From NCBI GenBank assembly GCA_934444365.1, contig CAKSCM010000009.1, forward strand, positions 10,472 to 74,471: 64,000 nucleotides of DNA, read 5' to 3'. Position 1 is the stretch's first letter. Each line of letters starts with the position of its first letter. The notes beneath the pieces were generated by a model. The model was not told the origin of the DNA. It worked only from the letters and a program-made list of their open reading frames with translations, and searched no databases. The stretch is from an uncultured Eubacteriales bacterium (GTDB lineage Bacteria > Bacillota > Clostridia > Oscillospirales > Acutalibacteraceae). Positions 9,646 to 18,657 of the stretch are shown in pieces. The position numbers were made by a program, and so were the translations under genes.

Positions 9646-9674
9646 ATTATAAATAATATTCAATTAAATTTCAA
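9646..9674 (-). promoter_or_regulatory. Sigma-A promoter of the mraZ/dcw operon
   Basis: The minus strand reads TTGAAA, a 17-base spacer and TATAAT. Transcription should start near 9639, about 175 bases before the mraZ GTG. Confidence 0.8.
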
Positions 9675-9760
9675 TAGCAAAAATAAATTTTTTTACTTAA
9701 AATTAAAATTTTTTTGCCCTCTTGTGTACCAAACCGCTTTCACCACCTATATATAGTATA

Positions 9761-9774
9761 CGAACATTCGTTCT
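9761..9774. promoter_or_regulatory. LexA/SOS-box-like palindrome
   Basis: The sequence CGAACATTCGTTCT matches the Gram-positive LexA consensus CGAAC-N4-GTTCG except for the last base. On the minus strand it abuts a TATACT element that could be a second upstream dcw promoter. No SOS gene is adjacent, so its target is unknown and chance occurrence is possible. Confidence 0.4.
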
Positions 9775-9914
9775 ATTAAGATAAACAAAAACCCAGTCAC
9801 ACTGCCGGAAAACGGGCTCTATATCAGAACGGTTGTTCCGTTTTAACCCCAAAAAACGAAAATCCGCAATAAAACAATTTTGCCGTAATTTTTTGTCACA
9901 TCATGTTTTCTCAT

Positions 9915-9973
9915 TCCGCTTAACTTTTAATAGATTTCATATCACCGCTTTCAGGCGGTATTTGTTAAGCGGA
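9915..9973. repeat. Nested inverted repeat in the mraZ-argH intergenic region
   Basis: A perfect 10-bp inverted repeat (TCCGCTTAAC at 9915 and GTTAAGCGGA at 9964) encloses a second hairpin (ACCGC/GCGGT, 9944-9959). There is no T-run after it. The 680-base gap around it is AT-rich and holds no gene that I can support. Confidence 0.5.
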
Positions 9974-10033
9974 TAAAGAGAAATTATAAGCGGCACGCCA
10001 TCGTCTCCGATCAAACCGGCAGTTTCCGTAGCA

Positions 10034-10071
10034 AATAAAAATGCGGCACACGATTTCTCGCATACCGCATT
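10034..10071 (-). terminator. Rho-independent terminator of argH
   Basis: Read on the minus strand, a 14-bp stem (arms 10040-10053 and 10058-10071, with some G-T pairs) is capped by a GAAA tetraloop and followed by TTTTATTT. It lies about 75 bases beyond the argH stop. Confidence 0.85.
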
Positions 10072-10145
10072 ATAAGCTATTATTCTTTTGTCTTTATCAG
10101 CCGCATATAAAAGCCTTTTTCAAATTCAAAGCCTTTATGACAGCC

Positions 10146-11534
10146 TTATTCTCCGGTCTGTTCGTCTAAAAGCAGCAGTTTAACCTCGGTCACCTGTCGT
10201 CTTACCGACTCCGGTGCCGGTCCGCCGGGCACAACACGTCCGTTAACACAATATTCGGGTGATATCTTCTCATAAATATCCTCATCGAACAGGTCGCTTT
10301 TGAGTCTATACTCCTCTATCGGAAGATCGTCAAGACAGGTATCAAGCTCAATGCACCGCTTGACCAACTCGCCGGTTAAGCGATAGGCATCCCTAAACGG
10401 CAGTCCCTTAGCCACCAGATAATCGGCCACATCGGTGGCATTTATAAAGCCGAACGAGGCGTTCCTTCGCATATTCTCCTTCCTTACGGTCATGGTATTA
10501 ACCATCGGAGTAAAGGCGTCAAGACACATTTTAACCGTATCAACGGCGTCGAAAACAGCCTCCTTATCCTCCTGCATATCCTTGTTGTAAGCAAGCGGCA
10601 ACCCCTTCATAACGCAAAGCAGCGCATTAAGGTCACCGAACACCCTGCCAGATTTTCCCCTTACAAGCTCGGCTATATCGGGATTTTTCTTCTGAGGCAT
10701 TATGCTCGAACCGGTAGAAAATGCGTCGTCCAGGGTAACATAAGAAAACTCGCCCGAGCACCAGAGTATTATCTCCTCCGAAAATCTCGAAAGATGTACC
10801 ATTATAAGGGAAAGGGCACTAAGCAGCTCTATAACAAAATCCCTGTCGGAGACCCCGTCAAGGCTGTTTGCGGTTATCCCGTCCATACTTAACAGCTCGG
10901 CAACGCGTTCGCGGTTTATCGGGTAGGTCGTACCGGCAAGCGCGCCGCTGCCGAGCGGAGAAATATTCATCCGTTTTTTGCAGTCGTCGATACGTCCGGC
11001 GTCGCGAACAAGCATATATGCGTACGCCATTAAATGATGACCGAAGGTAATGGGTTGAGCACGCTGCAGATGGGTGTATCCGCACATCACGGTATCGGCA
11101 TATTTTTCGCTTAAATCACACAGCACCCCAATGAGCTTTACGACTCGTGATTTAATTTCGTCCGCCTCGCGCAACAGATAAAGCCGTAAATCGAGCGCCA
11201 CCTGATCGTTCCGGCTTCTGGCGGTATGCAGGCGTTTTCCGGCGTCGCCTATGCGAGCGGTAAGCTCACCCTCAACAAAGGAATGTATATCCTCGCTGGT
11301 CATATCGATCTTAAGCTTTCCCTCTTCAATCTCTTTTAGTATATTTTTAAGGGTAGCGACTATCAGTTCGGAATCCTTCTTCTCGATTATACCGCATTCG
11401 CCGAGCATTGTGGCGTGCGCCATGCTGCCGAGTATATCCTCCTTGTACATTCTGCAATCGAATGATATTGACGAATTAAAATGATCGGTCACCTCGTCGA
11501 GCTTACCGTGATAAGCTCCTGCCCAAAGCTTCAT
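10146..11534 (-). CDS. argH: Argininosuccinate lyase
   Basis: ArgH cleaves argininosuccinate to arginine and fumarate, the last step of arginine synthesis. The 462-residue protein begins MKLWAGAY as is usual, contains TARSRNDQVALDLRL near residue 106, the T/H active-site region YTHLQRAQPITFGH near 153 and the fumarase-superfamily signature GSSIMPQKKNPD near 276. I chose the ATG at 11534 because AAGGTGG lies upstream and because the 27 extra N-terminal residues of the longest frame do not fit the family. It stands alone: argG is not next to it. A TATATT-type promoter element lies around 11625-11640. Confidence 0.96.
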   Translation of the reverse strand: MKLWAGAYHGKLDEVTDHFNSSISFDCRMYKEDILGSMAHATMLGECGIIEKKDSELIVATLKNILKEIEEGKLKIDMTSEDIHSFVEGELTARIGDAGKRLHTARSRNDQVALDLRLYLLREADEIKSRVVKLIGVLCDLSEKYADTVMCGYTHLQRAQPITFGHHLMAYAYMLVRDAGRIDDCKKRMNISPLGSGALAGTTYPINRERVAELLSMDGITANSLDGVSDRDFVIELLSALSLIMVHLSRFSEEIILWCSGEFSYVTLDDAFSTGSSIMPQKKNPDIAELVRGKSGRVFGDLNALLCVMKGLPLAYNKDMQEDKEAVFDAVDTVKMCLDAFTPMVNTMTVRKENMRRNASFGFINATDVADYLVAKGLPFRDAYRLTGELVKRCIELDTCLDDLPIEEYRLKSDLFDEDIYEKISPEYCVNGRVVPGGPAPESVRRQVTEVKLLLLDEQTGE

Positions 11535-11783
11535 GCTTAAAACCACCTTGTTTTTCTTAGACTTGGCCGCTATACGGCAGCGAACAAAAGGGGTTTTAAA
11601 AATCCCCATTAACATCGCACCTTAAACGTATATATAATATACTCCAAAAAGCTCCTGAATGGAAGTGTTTTTTAATAGTCTATATTGTAAATTAAACTAT
11701 TCGGCTTATCTTTCGGTCTTTTAAGCAGCTTAAATAAGCAAACGGGATACAGAATCCCTGCCAAAACCCACACCGTAAACAAT

Positions 11784-11831
11784 AAAAGCGCACGGTATAC
11801 CATTTAATAACAGGATATACAGTGCGCTTTT
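11784..11831. terminator. Bidirectional terminator downstream of the TPM gene
   Basis: The arms AAAAGCGCAC (11784) and GTGCGCTTTT (11822) pair over 10 bp and continue as GTATA/TATAC. Both strands have a T-rich tract after the stem. It lies about 120 bases past the end of the SPFH/zinc-ribbon/TPM operon. The rest of the 11535-11949 gap holds the argH leader and no supported gene. Confidence 0.8.
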
Positions 11832-11949
11832 TGCTTTTCCTTAACAGTACCGAGCAGACAAAAGGCGTACCGAACGAAATTCTGACGGTATTTTCCCGAT
11901 TTTGCCGCTTTCGTGGTGTATTTATCAAGCAATTACTATATCAAAAGGA

Positions 11950-13209
11950 TCAGAACTTTCCGCCGCCACCGCCGTGCGTTGTACCCGACGATGAGGTATG
12001 TGTGCTGCTTCCGCCGGAGCTTGAGGAATCATTATCCTTCGGCTTAGCCGTACGGCTGACCGTAGAATAAAGGAACATATCACGGCTCTCGCGGACATTC
12101 ATGCTGCCGGGCTTTACATAGCTGTCGGCCGCCGCCGCAAAGCTAACGCTCCTTAACTTGCTCTTCATACCGCCGACAACCGCCGACGCAATAAGAATCC
12201 CTACGACAAGGGAGATCGGTATCCATATGAGTGAGAGCGGATCATGCGGTAAGTTGCCGACATCGTACGGCTTTCCGGTTTCGACCGCATTTGTCACAAA
12301 ACGATCTACCTCGTTTGCATATATCCTGAAGGCCTCGGCATAATCGCCGTCGGAAAGATAACCGGTAAATTTGTCGGCAATATACTCCCTTCCGGCATCG
12401 GTAATGGCGGCAATTCCGTAGCCGGTAGTGGTAATATACCAATCCCTGTCCTCCATGCTTATAAGAAAGAGCACACCGTCCTTGTTTTCGCCGAACCCGA
12501 ATCCGCTGTAATCATAAAGATCGTCGGCATACTCTCTGGGCGTTTTCCCCGAGAGGGAATTGACGGTGGCTATAACAACGTCGAACTTCTGGCGCTCGCT
12601 TATCTCGTCAAGCTTGGCCTTTATTTCGGCCGCTTCGTCACTGCTGAGCAAGCCTGCCTCGTCCATAAGTCTCGGATATGTGCTTTGCGACACCTTGCTT
12701 TGAGCACCCGAGGTTACACTGCCGGTTCCGGCTGCAGACGAACGGGAAATTATGCTTTTTGCCGAGTTCAGATACGCCGTAAATCCGTCGGCATAGCTCA
12801 TCTCATAGTTATATGCATCCCAAAAGCCTTCACAGTCGGCATTTGTAAACATACCGTCGCATTTGCCGGTTTTCCGAACAACGTATTCACCCTCATCCTC
12901 GTTAAGGACAAGCATAACGGAGTCCTGTTTACTAATACCTATTCCGCCGTAATTTTCGGCATATTTTCCGAGGCTGTTCGCTCCCTGATGATAGTCGTCG
13001 GTTATGAGCATTAAAACCTCAATACCGTACTCGTCATATATGTCGTCGGCAAGCTCGTTTGCAGCGTCAAGAGCGGCATCCGGCGCATTCATGGTCTCAT
13101 CGATAAAATACTTTGCCCCGTCGGCGCCTGTCATCACCGAAAAAGACGCAAGCGAGACGAGCACCGCAACCAAAAGGATAAAAATTGATTTAAGCTTTTT
13201 ACCGGTCAT
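11950..13209 (-). CDS. Membrane-anchored protein with two TPM-fold domains (YdjH/TPM family)
   Basis: The protein has an N-terminal signal or anchor helix (IFILLVAVLVSLASFSV), then two alpha/beta TPM-like modules (about residues 40-140 and 160-300, the second beginning YPRLMDEAGLLSSDEAAEI and carrying the YADDLYDYSGFG region), a transmembrane helix near 330-350 and a Gly/Ser-rich tail ending in HGGGGGKF, which is typical of TPM proteins. TPM domains occur in photosystem repair factors and bacterial envelope proteins; their biochemical role is debated. The start at 13209 has GGGAGGATG upstream. It is the last gene of a three-gene unit with the zinc-ribbon and SPFH proteins, like ydjH in the Bacillus pspA-ydjGHI operon. 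Confidence 0.8.
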   Translation of the reverse strand: MTGKKLKSIFILLVAVLVSLASFSVMTGADGAKYFIDETMNAPDAALDAANELADDIYDEYGIEVLMLITDDYHQGANSLGKYAENYGGIGISKQDSVMLVLNEDEGEYVVRKTGKCDGMFTNADCEGFWDAYNYEMSYADGFTAYLNSAKSIISRSSAAGTGSVTSGAQSKVSQSTYPRLMDEAGLLSSDEAAEIKAKLDEISERQKFDVVIATVNSLSGKTPREYADDLYDYSGFGFGENKDGVLFLISMEDRDWYITTTGYGIAAITDAGREYIADKFTGYLSDGDYAEAFRIYANEVDRFVTNAVETGKPYDVGNLPHDPLSLIWIPISLVVGILIASAVVGGMKSKLRSVSFAAAADSYVKPGSMNVRESRDMFLYSTVSRTAKPKDNDSSSSGGSSTHTSSSGTTHGGGGGKF

Positions 13210-13223
13210 ATTTTCATCCTCCC

Positions 13224-14318
13224 TTAAAGTATTCCGGCAAGCCAGAGCAGCCATGCTATTAAATATGTAGCGCCGCCGGCGATAAGGGTTACAAGCCACC
13301 GCCATTTTCTTGCGGCCGCTTTATCCACCGGGAGGTTGCCAACAAATTTGCCGGTTTGACCGTTCATGGCGAAAATGTACCTTTCGCCCTTCCATGTGGT
13401 GTTAAGAATCCACACCGGATACAGCGCATATCGCGCGTGGCCGTTGCTCAGGGATATACCCGAGCTTTCCGGAACAACGCTCGAATACCCCTGCACCGTT
13501 TTTTGAAACGCCTGCTCGGTCGAGTGTTTTACACGCTCGTCGGCACGGGTTATGCTCTGCTCGGACGAAACGTCGTATTTATCCGCCATGTAACCGGCAA
13601 GATAGGCCGTCTGGAACTCCTTTACGTCGGCAAAATCATACGGCTCAACCGATTCCATAAGATCATCCGGCATTTTCGACGAGCCGTCAACCGGAACATG
13701 CTCAAAGCTGATACTACCGGCCCTATGCACAAGAAAATAGCTGGTTTCGGTGTAATCGTAATCGCTGTCGCTCCAAAACCTAACCTTGGTCGCACGGTAG
13801 CGTATGGTCGCATCCGCATCGGTATCAAAAAGCCAGAACGGAACATATACACCCTTTATCTCGTCAATGTGGTTTTCATCCTTAAAGACCTTAGGCAAAA
13901 GCCTCTTGCCCTTAAGATGATTGGAAAATCCAGCCTTGGCGGCATTTTTATCGAGTTTAAACGGAATTATAAAATCCGGTTTCAGCGCACCCGAAAGCTT
14001 ACCGGTCATAACCACCGGATTCGAGCAATACGGGCAGGTTGACGCCGCCGTATTTTCGTCGCACACAATTTCGCCGCCGCATGAATTACAAACATAGGTA
14101 CAAAGCCCGTCGGCCTCGCCCGAAGACCACTGTGCGCCCGGGGTATTCTCCCAGTTCATGTTATCCGAGATATCGTTTTTCAACTCGGCATCGTAATTCT
14201 TAAGCGTTTCAAGCTCAAATTCGGTGTCGCAATAAGGACACTTCATTTTTTGCAGCGCACTGTCAAACGCAATCGCACCGCCGCAACACGGGCACTTGTA
14301 CTCCAGTAAATCGGACAT
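13224..14318 (-). CDS. Zinc-ribbon membrane protein (YdjG-like)
   Basis: The 364-residue protein starts with two zinc ribbons: CPCCGG...CPYC (about residues 8-30) and CNSCGG...CPYC (about 78-98). A long central domain without catalytic motifs follows, and a single C-terminal transmembrane helix ends the chain (LVTLIAGGATYLIAWLLWL). Such proteins are often annotated as TFIIB-type zinc-ribbon proteins. In Bacillus YdjG and YdjH anchor the SPFH protein YdjI at the membrane; the same role is inferred here from order and architecture. The second ATG was chosen because AAAGGGGAT sits eight bases before it. It lies 14 bases before the TPM gene. Confidence 0.78.
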   Translation of the reverse strand: MSDLLEYKCPCCGGAIAFDSALQKMKCPYCDTEFELETLKNYDAELKNDISDNMNWENTPGAQWSSGEADGLCTYVCNSCGGEIVCDENTAASTCPYCSNPVVMTGKLSGALKPDFIIPFKLDKNAAKAGFSNHLKGKRLLPKVFKDENHIDEIKGVYVPFWLFDTDADATIRYRATKVRFWSDSDYDYTETSYFLVHRAGSISFEHVPVDGSSKMPDDLMESVEPYDFADVKEFQTAYLAGYMADKYDVSSEQSITRADERVKHSTEQAFQKTVQGYSSVVPESSGISLSNGHARYALYPVWILNTTWKGERYIFAMNGQTGKFVGNLPVDKAAARKWRWLVTLIAGGATYLIAWLLWLAGIL

Positions 14319-14585
14319 CTGCATATCCCCTTTTCAAAAAAACTAAATGCTGCACCAACCATAAAAACGTCAAAAGCTCAGGTGTTTTCTGAACGCATGA
14401 CGGTCCTTCTCCTTCACGATACAGCATAATGACCGCAAATATAAACCATATAAATTATATTCGCGGCCATTTGATCTGATTAATGTAGTTAAGTATTGCA
14501 CCCGAATTAAGTATATCGCCCAAAAAATAAGCTTTTTCGGATAAACGGTATTCTCCTTTTTCAGATGCAACAAAAATATTTTAAA

Positions 14586-15926
14586 TTACTGTTTGTCGTT
14601 ATCGTCGAAAACGTCGCCGCACTCAGGGCAGAACTTCGGCGGATGGGTGGGATCCTCCGGCTGCCAGCCGCATTTATCGCAGCGGTAAAGCGGTGCGCCT
14701 TCAGGCTTTTTAGCTCCGCAATTCTGGCAGAACTTGCCTTTATTGACTGCTCCGCACGAGCAGGTCCATCCTTCTTCGGCCGGTTTTTTTGCTCCGCATT
14801 CGGTGCAGAAATTACCCGTCGCCACAGCGCCGCACGAGCATTTCCAGCCGCCCGGCTGATTAGCTGCCGGCGCGCTCTTTGCGGCCGATTGCTGTGCAGC
14901 CGCCTGCTGTGCCGCTTGCTGCTGGCTCATAGCGTAAAGATCCTGTGCATTAACGCCGCCGGTATTCATGGCCATCCCCATGCCCATAAATCCGGTAAAA
15001 GCACCTGCTTCATTCGATGCTGCCGCCTTCATGGCGTCGGCCTGAGCGCCGACCAGGGTTGCAGCAGCCATGCCGGGATCGCGCATCATACCGGTGCGCT
15101 GCGCCTGCTTTATCATATCGGCGTCTTCCTGCGGCAAATCGACATTGCTCAGCGCAATGCTCACTATCTTAAGACCTCTGAGCTCGCCCCATTTGTTTGA
15201 GAGCGTCTCGTTCATCGCATCTTCCAGCTCGGCATTATGCGCGGCGATTTGATTCGGACGCATTTCAAGCTCCGACAGCTTTGCAAGAGCCGGACGCAAA
15301 GCGCTTATGAATTCTGATTTGAGCTGTTTATCAAGCTCCTCGCGGCGGTATTCGTCGCTGACATTACCGCAGACGTTGGTGTAAAAGAGTATCGGGTCGG
15401 CAATACGGTAAGAATAAACACCCGAGCAGCGTACCGAAACATCGACATCGAGACCTATTTTCGAATCGACCACACGGAAAGGAACGGGACTCGGAGTGCC
15501 GAAAAGATTTTCAAGCAGCTCCTTGGTGTTGAAGTAATAAACCCTCTGATCCTTGGCGGTATCTCCTCCGTAGGTAAAGCGCTTACCGATGGTTTTAAAG
15601 GTGTTTATTATCCCCTGTCCGAGTTTGCCGGCAAAAAGGCTCGGCTCGGTAGAAGAATCATATGTATACTCACCCGGCTCGGCGCAAAACTCAACCACCT
15701 TACCCTGTTCGACTATTATCATACACTGGCCGTCGGCAACGGCAATGCCCGAACCTCTCGAAATTATGTTGTCGTTGCCCTTGGTATTGGACGAACGGCC
15801 GCTTATCTGTTTACGGCCCTTTACCATAAGCACTTCCTTGTCAAGCGCCTCACAATAGAAAAATTCCTTCCACTGGTCGGCAAGGGTACCGCCTAAGGCT
15901 CCGACTCCGGCTTTTATAAGACCCAT
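14586..15926 (-). CDS. SPFH / virion-core-like protein with C-terminal zinc ribbons (YdjI-like)
   Basis: This 446-residue protein has an N-terminal SPFH (band 7) domain of the YdjI type (about residues 20-270, including WKEFFYCEALD and the DVDVSVRCSGVYSYRI strand region), a Met/Ala/Gln-rich linker, and three zinc ribbons with CxC or CxxC pairs (starting at GGWKCSCGA, GWTCSCGA and YRCDKCGW). No transmembrane helix is seen, so membrane attachment probably needs partners. It is first in a unit with the zinc-ribbon and TPM genes, though 260 bases separate it from the next gene and that gap holds nothing I recognise. A PspA homologue, found next to ydjI in Bacillus, is absent. The start follows AAAGGAG. 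Confidence 0.85.
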   Translation of the reverse strand: MGLIKAGVGALGGTLADQWKEFFYCEALDKEVLMVKGRKQISGRSSNTKGNDNIISRGSGIAVADGQCMIIVEQGKVVEFCAEPGEYTYDSSTEPSLFAGKLGQGIINTFKTIGKRFTYGGDTAKDQRVYYFNTKELLENLFGTPSPVPFRVVDSKIGLDVDVSVRCSGVYSYRIADPILFYTNVCGNVSDEYRREELDKQLKSEFISALRPALAKLSELEMRPNQIAAHNAELEDAMNETLSNKWGELRGLKIVSIALSNVDLPQEDADMIKQAQRTGMMRDPGMAAATLVGAQADAMKAAASNEAGAFTGFMGMGMAMNTGGVNAQDLYAMSQQQAAQQAAAQQSAAKSAPAANQPGGWKCSCGAVATGNFCTECGAKKPAEEGWTCSCGAVNKGKFCQNCGAKKPEGAPLYRCDKCGWQPEDPTHPPKFCPECGDVFDDNDKQ

Positions 15927-16101
15927 AATAAATACTCCTTTCAGATAAAAAACCGCCGAAAAAAGTCAAAACGGTTCTATATATGGTAATTGTAACACAT
16001 AAATCCGGTTTAGTACAGCAAAAATTTATATTTTTAAGTATATTCGCAAAACCCGGCATGTCATTCGCATTCAAAAGGATGTTTAAAAAAAATCAAAGCA
16101 A

Positions 16102-16140
16102 AAAAATTAAAACCGGAAAACCCGCAACGGGCTTCCCGGT
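16102..16140 (-). terminator. Terminator after jag
   Basis: On the minus strand a 13-bp stem (arms 16112-16124 and 16128-16140, with G-T pairs) with a three-base loop is followed by a long T-rich tract. It closes the rpmH-rnpA-yidD-yidC-jag unit. Confidence 0.8.
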
Positions 16141-16223
16141 CATTAAATCAAATTAAATTAACTGTTATAATCCGCAACAAAAGCAGATTAAAAAGCTAAA
16201 CAAACCCTCTGTTTTTGTTAAGC

Positions 16224-17282
16224 TTATGCTTTTTTATCGATCCGGCCGTACAGCGGCGCCGTATCCATGTCCTTTTTCTGCTCGCGGTCAGGAGCGGATG
16301 TGGTGACCGGTCTGTCATTGCGCGGCCTGCGCTGATAGGAACGTCCTCTTGAATAAGAGCCGCCCCTCGAATCGCGGCGTCCCGAATCACGTCGGTTGTT
16401 GTAGGTTATATGGCCGTCCTTCGATGTACCGATTACAACACGGCGATAAGGCTCGCTGCCTATTGACCATGAGGTTATTCCCTCAATGTCATGCACCGTC
16501 ATGTGTATTATGCGGCGCTCGTAGGGATTCATCGGCTCAAGTGCGATATTCTTGCCGCTTTTAAGAGCCTGTGAAGCAATCCTCGAGGCTAAGGTCTGCA
16601 ACGCCTTCTGGCGCTTGTTACGGTAGTCGCCGGTATTAAGCAGAATTCTCTGATAAGCGGTCTCGGAACCGTTTGCGGCAAGCACAGTAAGGTACTGAAG
16701 CGCATCAAGGGTCTCGCCTCTTCTTCCGACAACGGCGCCTATGTTATCACCCTCAAGGGTTATTTCTATTCCGCCGTCGTAATCGCTCATGGAAATCTCG
16801 GCTTCTATATCCATGCAGGACAAAACCTTGGTGAGATATTCCTCGGCGCGCCGTGCGGTTTTAAGCTTTTCCTCGTCGGTGATGGGCCGTTTTTCGAATA
16901 TATCGGCCTTTTCGCCGTCGGTTGTATCCTGAGTCTGAGAATCAGCCGGCTTTTCATTTTCCTTTTTATCTGCTTTCTCAGCCTTTTCGGCACGGACGGG
17001 TCTCGAGCTTCTTTGTGGCTTAAGGTCCTTTTTTCTATCGCGCTCGGGCGCGGCGGCACCGACCGGCTTTGTACCTGCCGGGTCTGCCTTCACCTCGTCC
17101 TCAAGCTCAATATACGCCCTTACCTTAGCCGGGCAACCGCCGAAAAGACCAAGGGTCTTTTTCTGCGGCATGTCGATTATCTCATATTTTACATCATCAT
17201 CAATACCGGCGCCGAGCAATAATGCGGCGGCCTCGCGGGCCTCATCGACGGTAGCGCCGGTGGCGATAGCTTCCTTTATCAA
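16224..17282 (-). CDS. jag: Jag/KhpB-type RNA-binding protein
   Basis: Jag (KhpB, EloR, SpoIIIJ-associated) is an RNA-binding regulator linked to cell elongation and division. The 352-residue sequence has a Jag_N domain (about residues 1-55, with KKTLGLFGG), a long charged linker (about 60-140), a KH domain with VVGRRGETLDALQYL near 185, and an R3H domain with ALEPMNPYERRIIHM near 250. A basic Arg/Ser/Gly-rich tail of about 60 residues follows. The TTG start is supported by GGAGG eight bases upstream. It follows yidC, its usual neighbour, by 34 bases. Confidence 0.95.
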   Translation of the reverse strand: MIKEAIATGATVDEAREAAALLLGAGIDDDVKYEIIDMPQKKTLGLFGGCPAKVRAYIELEDEVKADPAGTKPVGAAAPERDRKKDLKPQRSSRPVRAEKAEKADKKENEKPADSQTQDTTDGEKADIFEKRPITDEEKLKTARRAEEYLTKVLSCMDIEAEISMSDYDGGIEITLEGDNIGAVVGRRGETLDALQYLTVLAANGSETAYQRILLNTGDYRNKRQKALQTLASRIASQALKSGKNIALEPMNPYERRIIHMTVHDIEGITSWSIGSEPYRRVVIGTSKDGHITYNNRRDSGRRDSRGGSYSRGRSYQRRPRNDRPVTTSAPDREQKKDMDTAPLYGRIDKKA

Positions 17283-17316
17283 GGTTACACCTCCGAATAT
17301 TTGAGCGAGACGAAAA

Positions 17317-18252
17317 CTACGCCTCGGTACTTTCGATTATTTTCTTTTCTCTTTCCCTACGTAAATTCACGGTTTTCACTTCGCCGCGGGCTATTATCTT
17401 ATAGGGCGACATATGCTTGTTGAGCAGCACCTGAATGAGCATTCCGAGAAGATTCGAGCACATCCAGTAAAATCCTACCGCACCCGGTACTATAAAGGAA
17501 ATGTAAAGCGACATAAAGGGCATAAGGAACATCATGCAGCCCATATTTGCCGCTGCTTCGGGATTGGTCTTTTTCTGCATTCTCGTGGTTATCCACGACG
17601 AAAGGAAGGCCGAAGCAAAGGATGCCAGCGGAATAAGCCACAACAGCAGATCCGCTCCGGTAAGCTCCGAAAAACGCAAGGTAAACTTCGGCGTCTGGGT
17701 AAGATCGATACCGAAAAGGTTAAAGTCCATTCCCCTTACACCGTCTACAATAGGCGCATATTCTGGATCGGTAAGTCCGGAAACGTTATGAATTACATCA
17801 AGCTCGGTTATCTGAGCGACCGTTTTGCCGAGGGTGTTCGCCACGGACTCCATAGCCTTGGAAATAAGCTCGGAATTTATATGCAGAATGTAAGAAAGCG
17901 GACTTCTTATAGCCATCCACACACCCCACAAAAACGGAAGGGTTATCAGCTGAGGCAAACAACCGCCCATAAGCTTTACACCCTCACGGCGGTAAAGCTC
18001 CTGCATTTCCATATTATATTTCTGCTTGTCGTCGCCGCATCTTTCCTTAAGAGCATCAAGCTTGGGCCTTACGGCGGTCTGCTTGGCCGTGGCCTTTTGC
18101 TGATTTATGTTAACCGGTAAAAAAACCAGTTTTACAAGCAATGTAAATACTATTATCGCAACGGCGTAATTTCCGAGTGGGCTCCATATCGAACCGAGCA
18201 GATTATAAAGCTGCTCGAGCACCCAACCCATGGCGCTGTAAATATACTTCAA
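17317..18252 (-). CDS. yidC: Membrane protein insertase YidC/SpoIIIJ
   Basis: YidC inserts and folds membrane proteins alone or with SecYEG. The protein of about 311 residues is the short Gram-positive form: a membrane anchor, the conserved cytoplasmic hairpin region (KATAKQTAVRPKLDALKERCG), the LPQLITLPFLWGVWMAIR helix, and C-terminal helices containing PFMSLYISFIVPGAVGFYWMCSNL. No lipobox is evident at the N-terminus. I prefer the second TTG (18252), eight bases after GGAGG, over the first (18258), which is only two bases from it. A basic cytoplasmic tail ends the protein. Confidence 0.95.
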   Translation of the reverse strand: MKYIYSAMGWVLEQLYNLLGSIWSPLGNYAVAIIVFTLLVKLVFLPVNINQQKATAKQTAVRPKLDALKERCGDDKQKYNMEMQELYRREGVKLMGGCLPQLITLPFLWGVWMAIRSPLSYILHINSELISKAMESVANTLGKTVAQITELDVIHNVSGLTDPEYAPIVDGVRGMDFNLFGIDLTQTPKFTLRFSELTGADLLLWLIPLASFASAFLSSWITTRMQKKTNPEAAANMGCMMFLMPFMSLYISFIVPGAVGFYWMCSNLLGMLIQVLLNKHMSPYKIIARGEVKTVNLRREREKKIIESTEA

Positions 18253-18347
18253 AATCAATTCCTCCGGCCGTAATCGCGGCCATCATCAAAAAAATCCTTG
18301 GTTTAAGGCTCTGATGCCTTTTGTTTTGGGTTATTTTGGTATTGGGA

Positions 18348-18605
18348 TTATTCCGGCTTTTCAGGTTTTCCCGGCTGCTTTTTTTCCGCCGTTTTTTCGG
18401 GCACCGGATCATATCCGCCTGCATGGAACGGATGACATTTCAGTATCCGTCTTAAAGCAAGCCAACCGCCCTTAATTGCCCCAAAACGCTCAATTGCAGT
18501 GAGCGCATACTCCGAGCATGTCGGCGTAAAACGGCAACACGGCGGTTTTAAAGGGGATATTCCCTTTCTGTAGGCGGTTATGAGAAAAATAAGTAGCTTT
18601 TTCAT
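18348..18605 (-). CDS. yidD: Membrane protein insertion efficiency factor YidD
   Basis: This small protein (85 residues) has the YidD signature RKGISPLKPPCCRFTPTCSEYA, AIERFGAIKGGWLALRRILKCHPFHAGGYDPVP. It lies between rnpA and yidC, as in most bacteria, and assists YidC-dependent insertion. Family members carry an N-terminal amphipathic helix, seen here as LLIFLITAYRKG. The last 15 residues form a charged tail. Confidence 0.95.
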   Translation of the reverse strand: MKKLLIFLITAYRKGISPLKPPCCRFTPTCSEYALTAIERFGAIKGGWLALRRILKCHPFHAGGYDPVPEKTAEKKQPGKPEKPE

Positions 18606-18657
18606 TTTTTACTGCCGGTTTCATGCTTTTTGTCCGGCCGTTTACGGCGCTTAACCG

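Noticed and set aside
11692..11928. 78-residue minus-strand frame next to argH
   Set aside because: No ribosome site, and it overlaps a bidirectional terminator stem.
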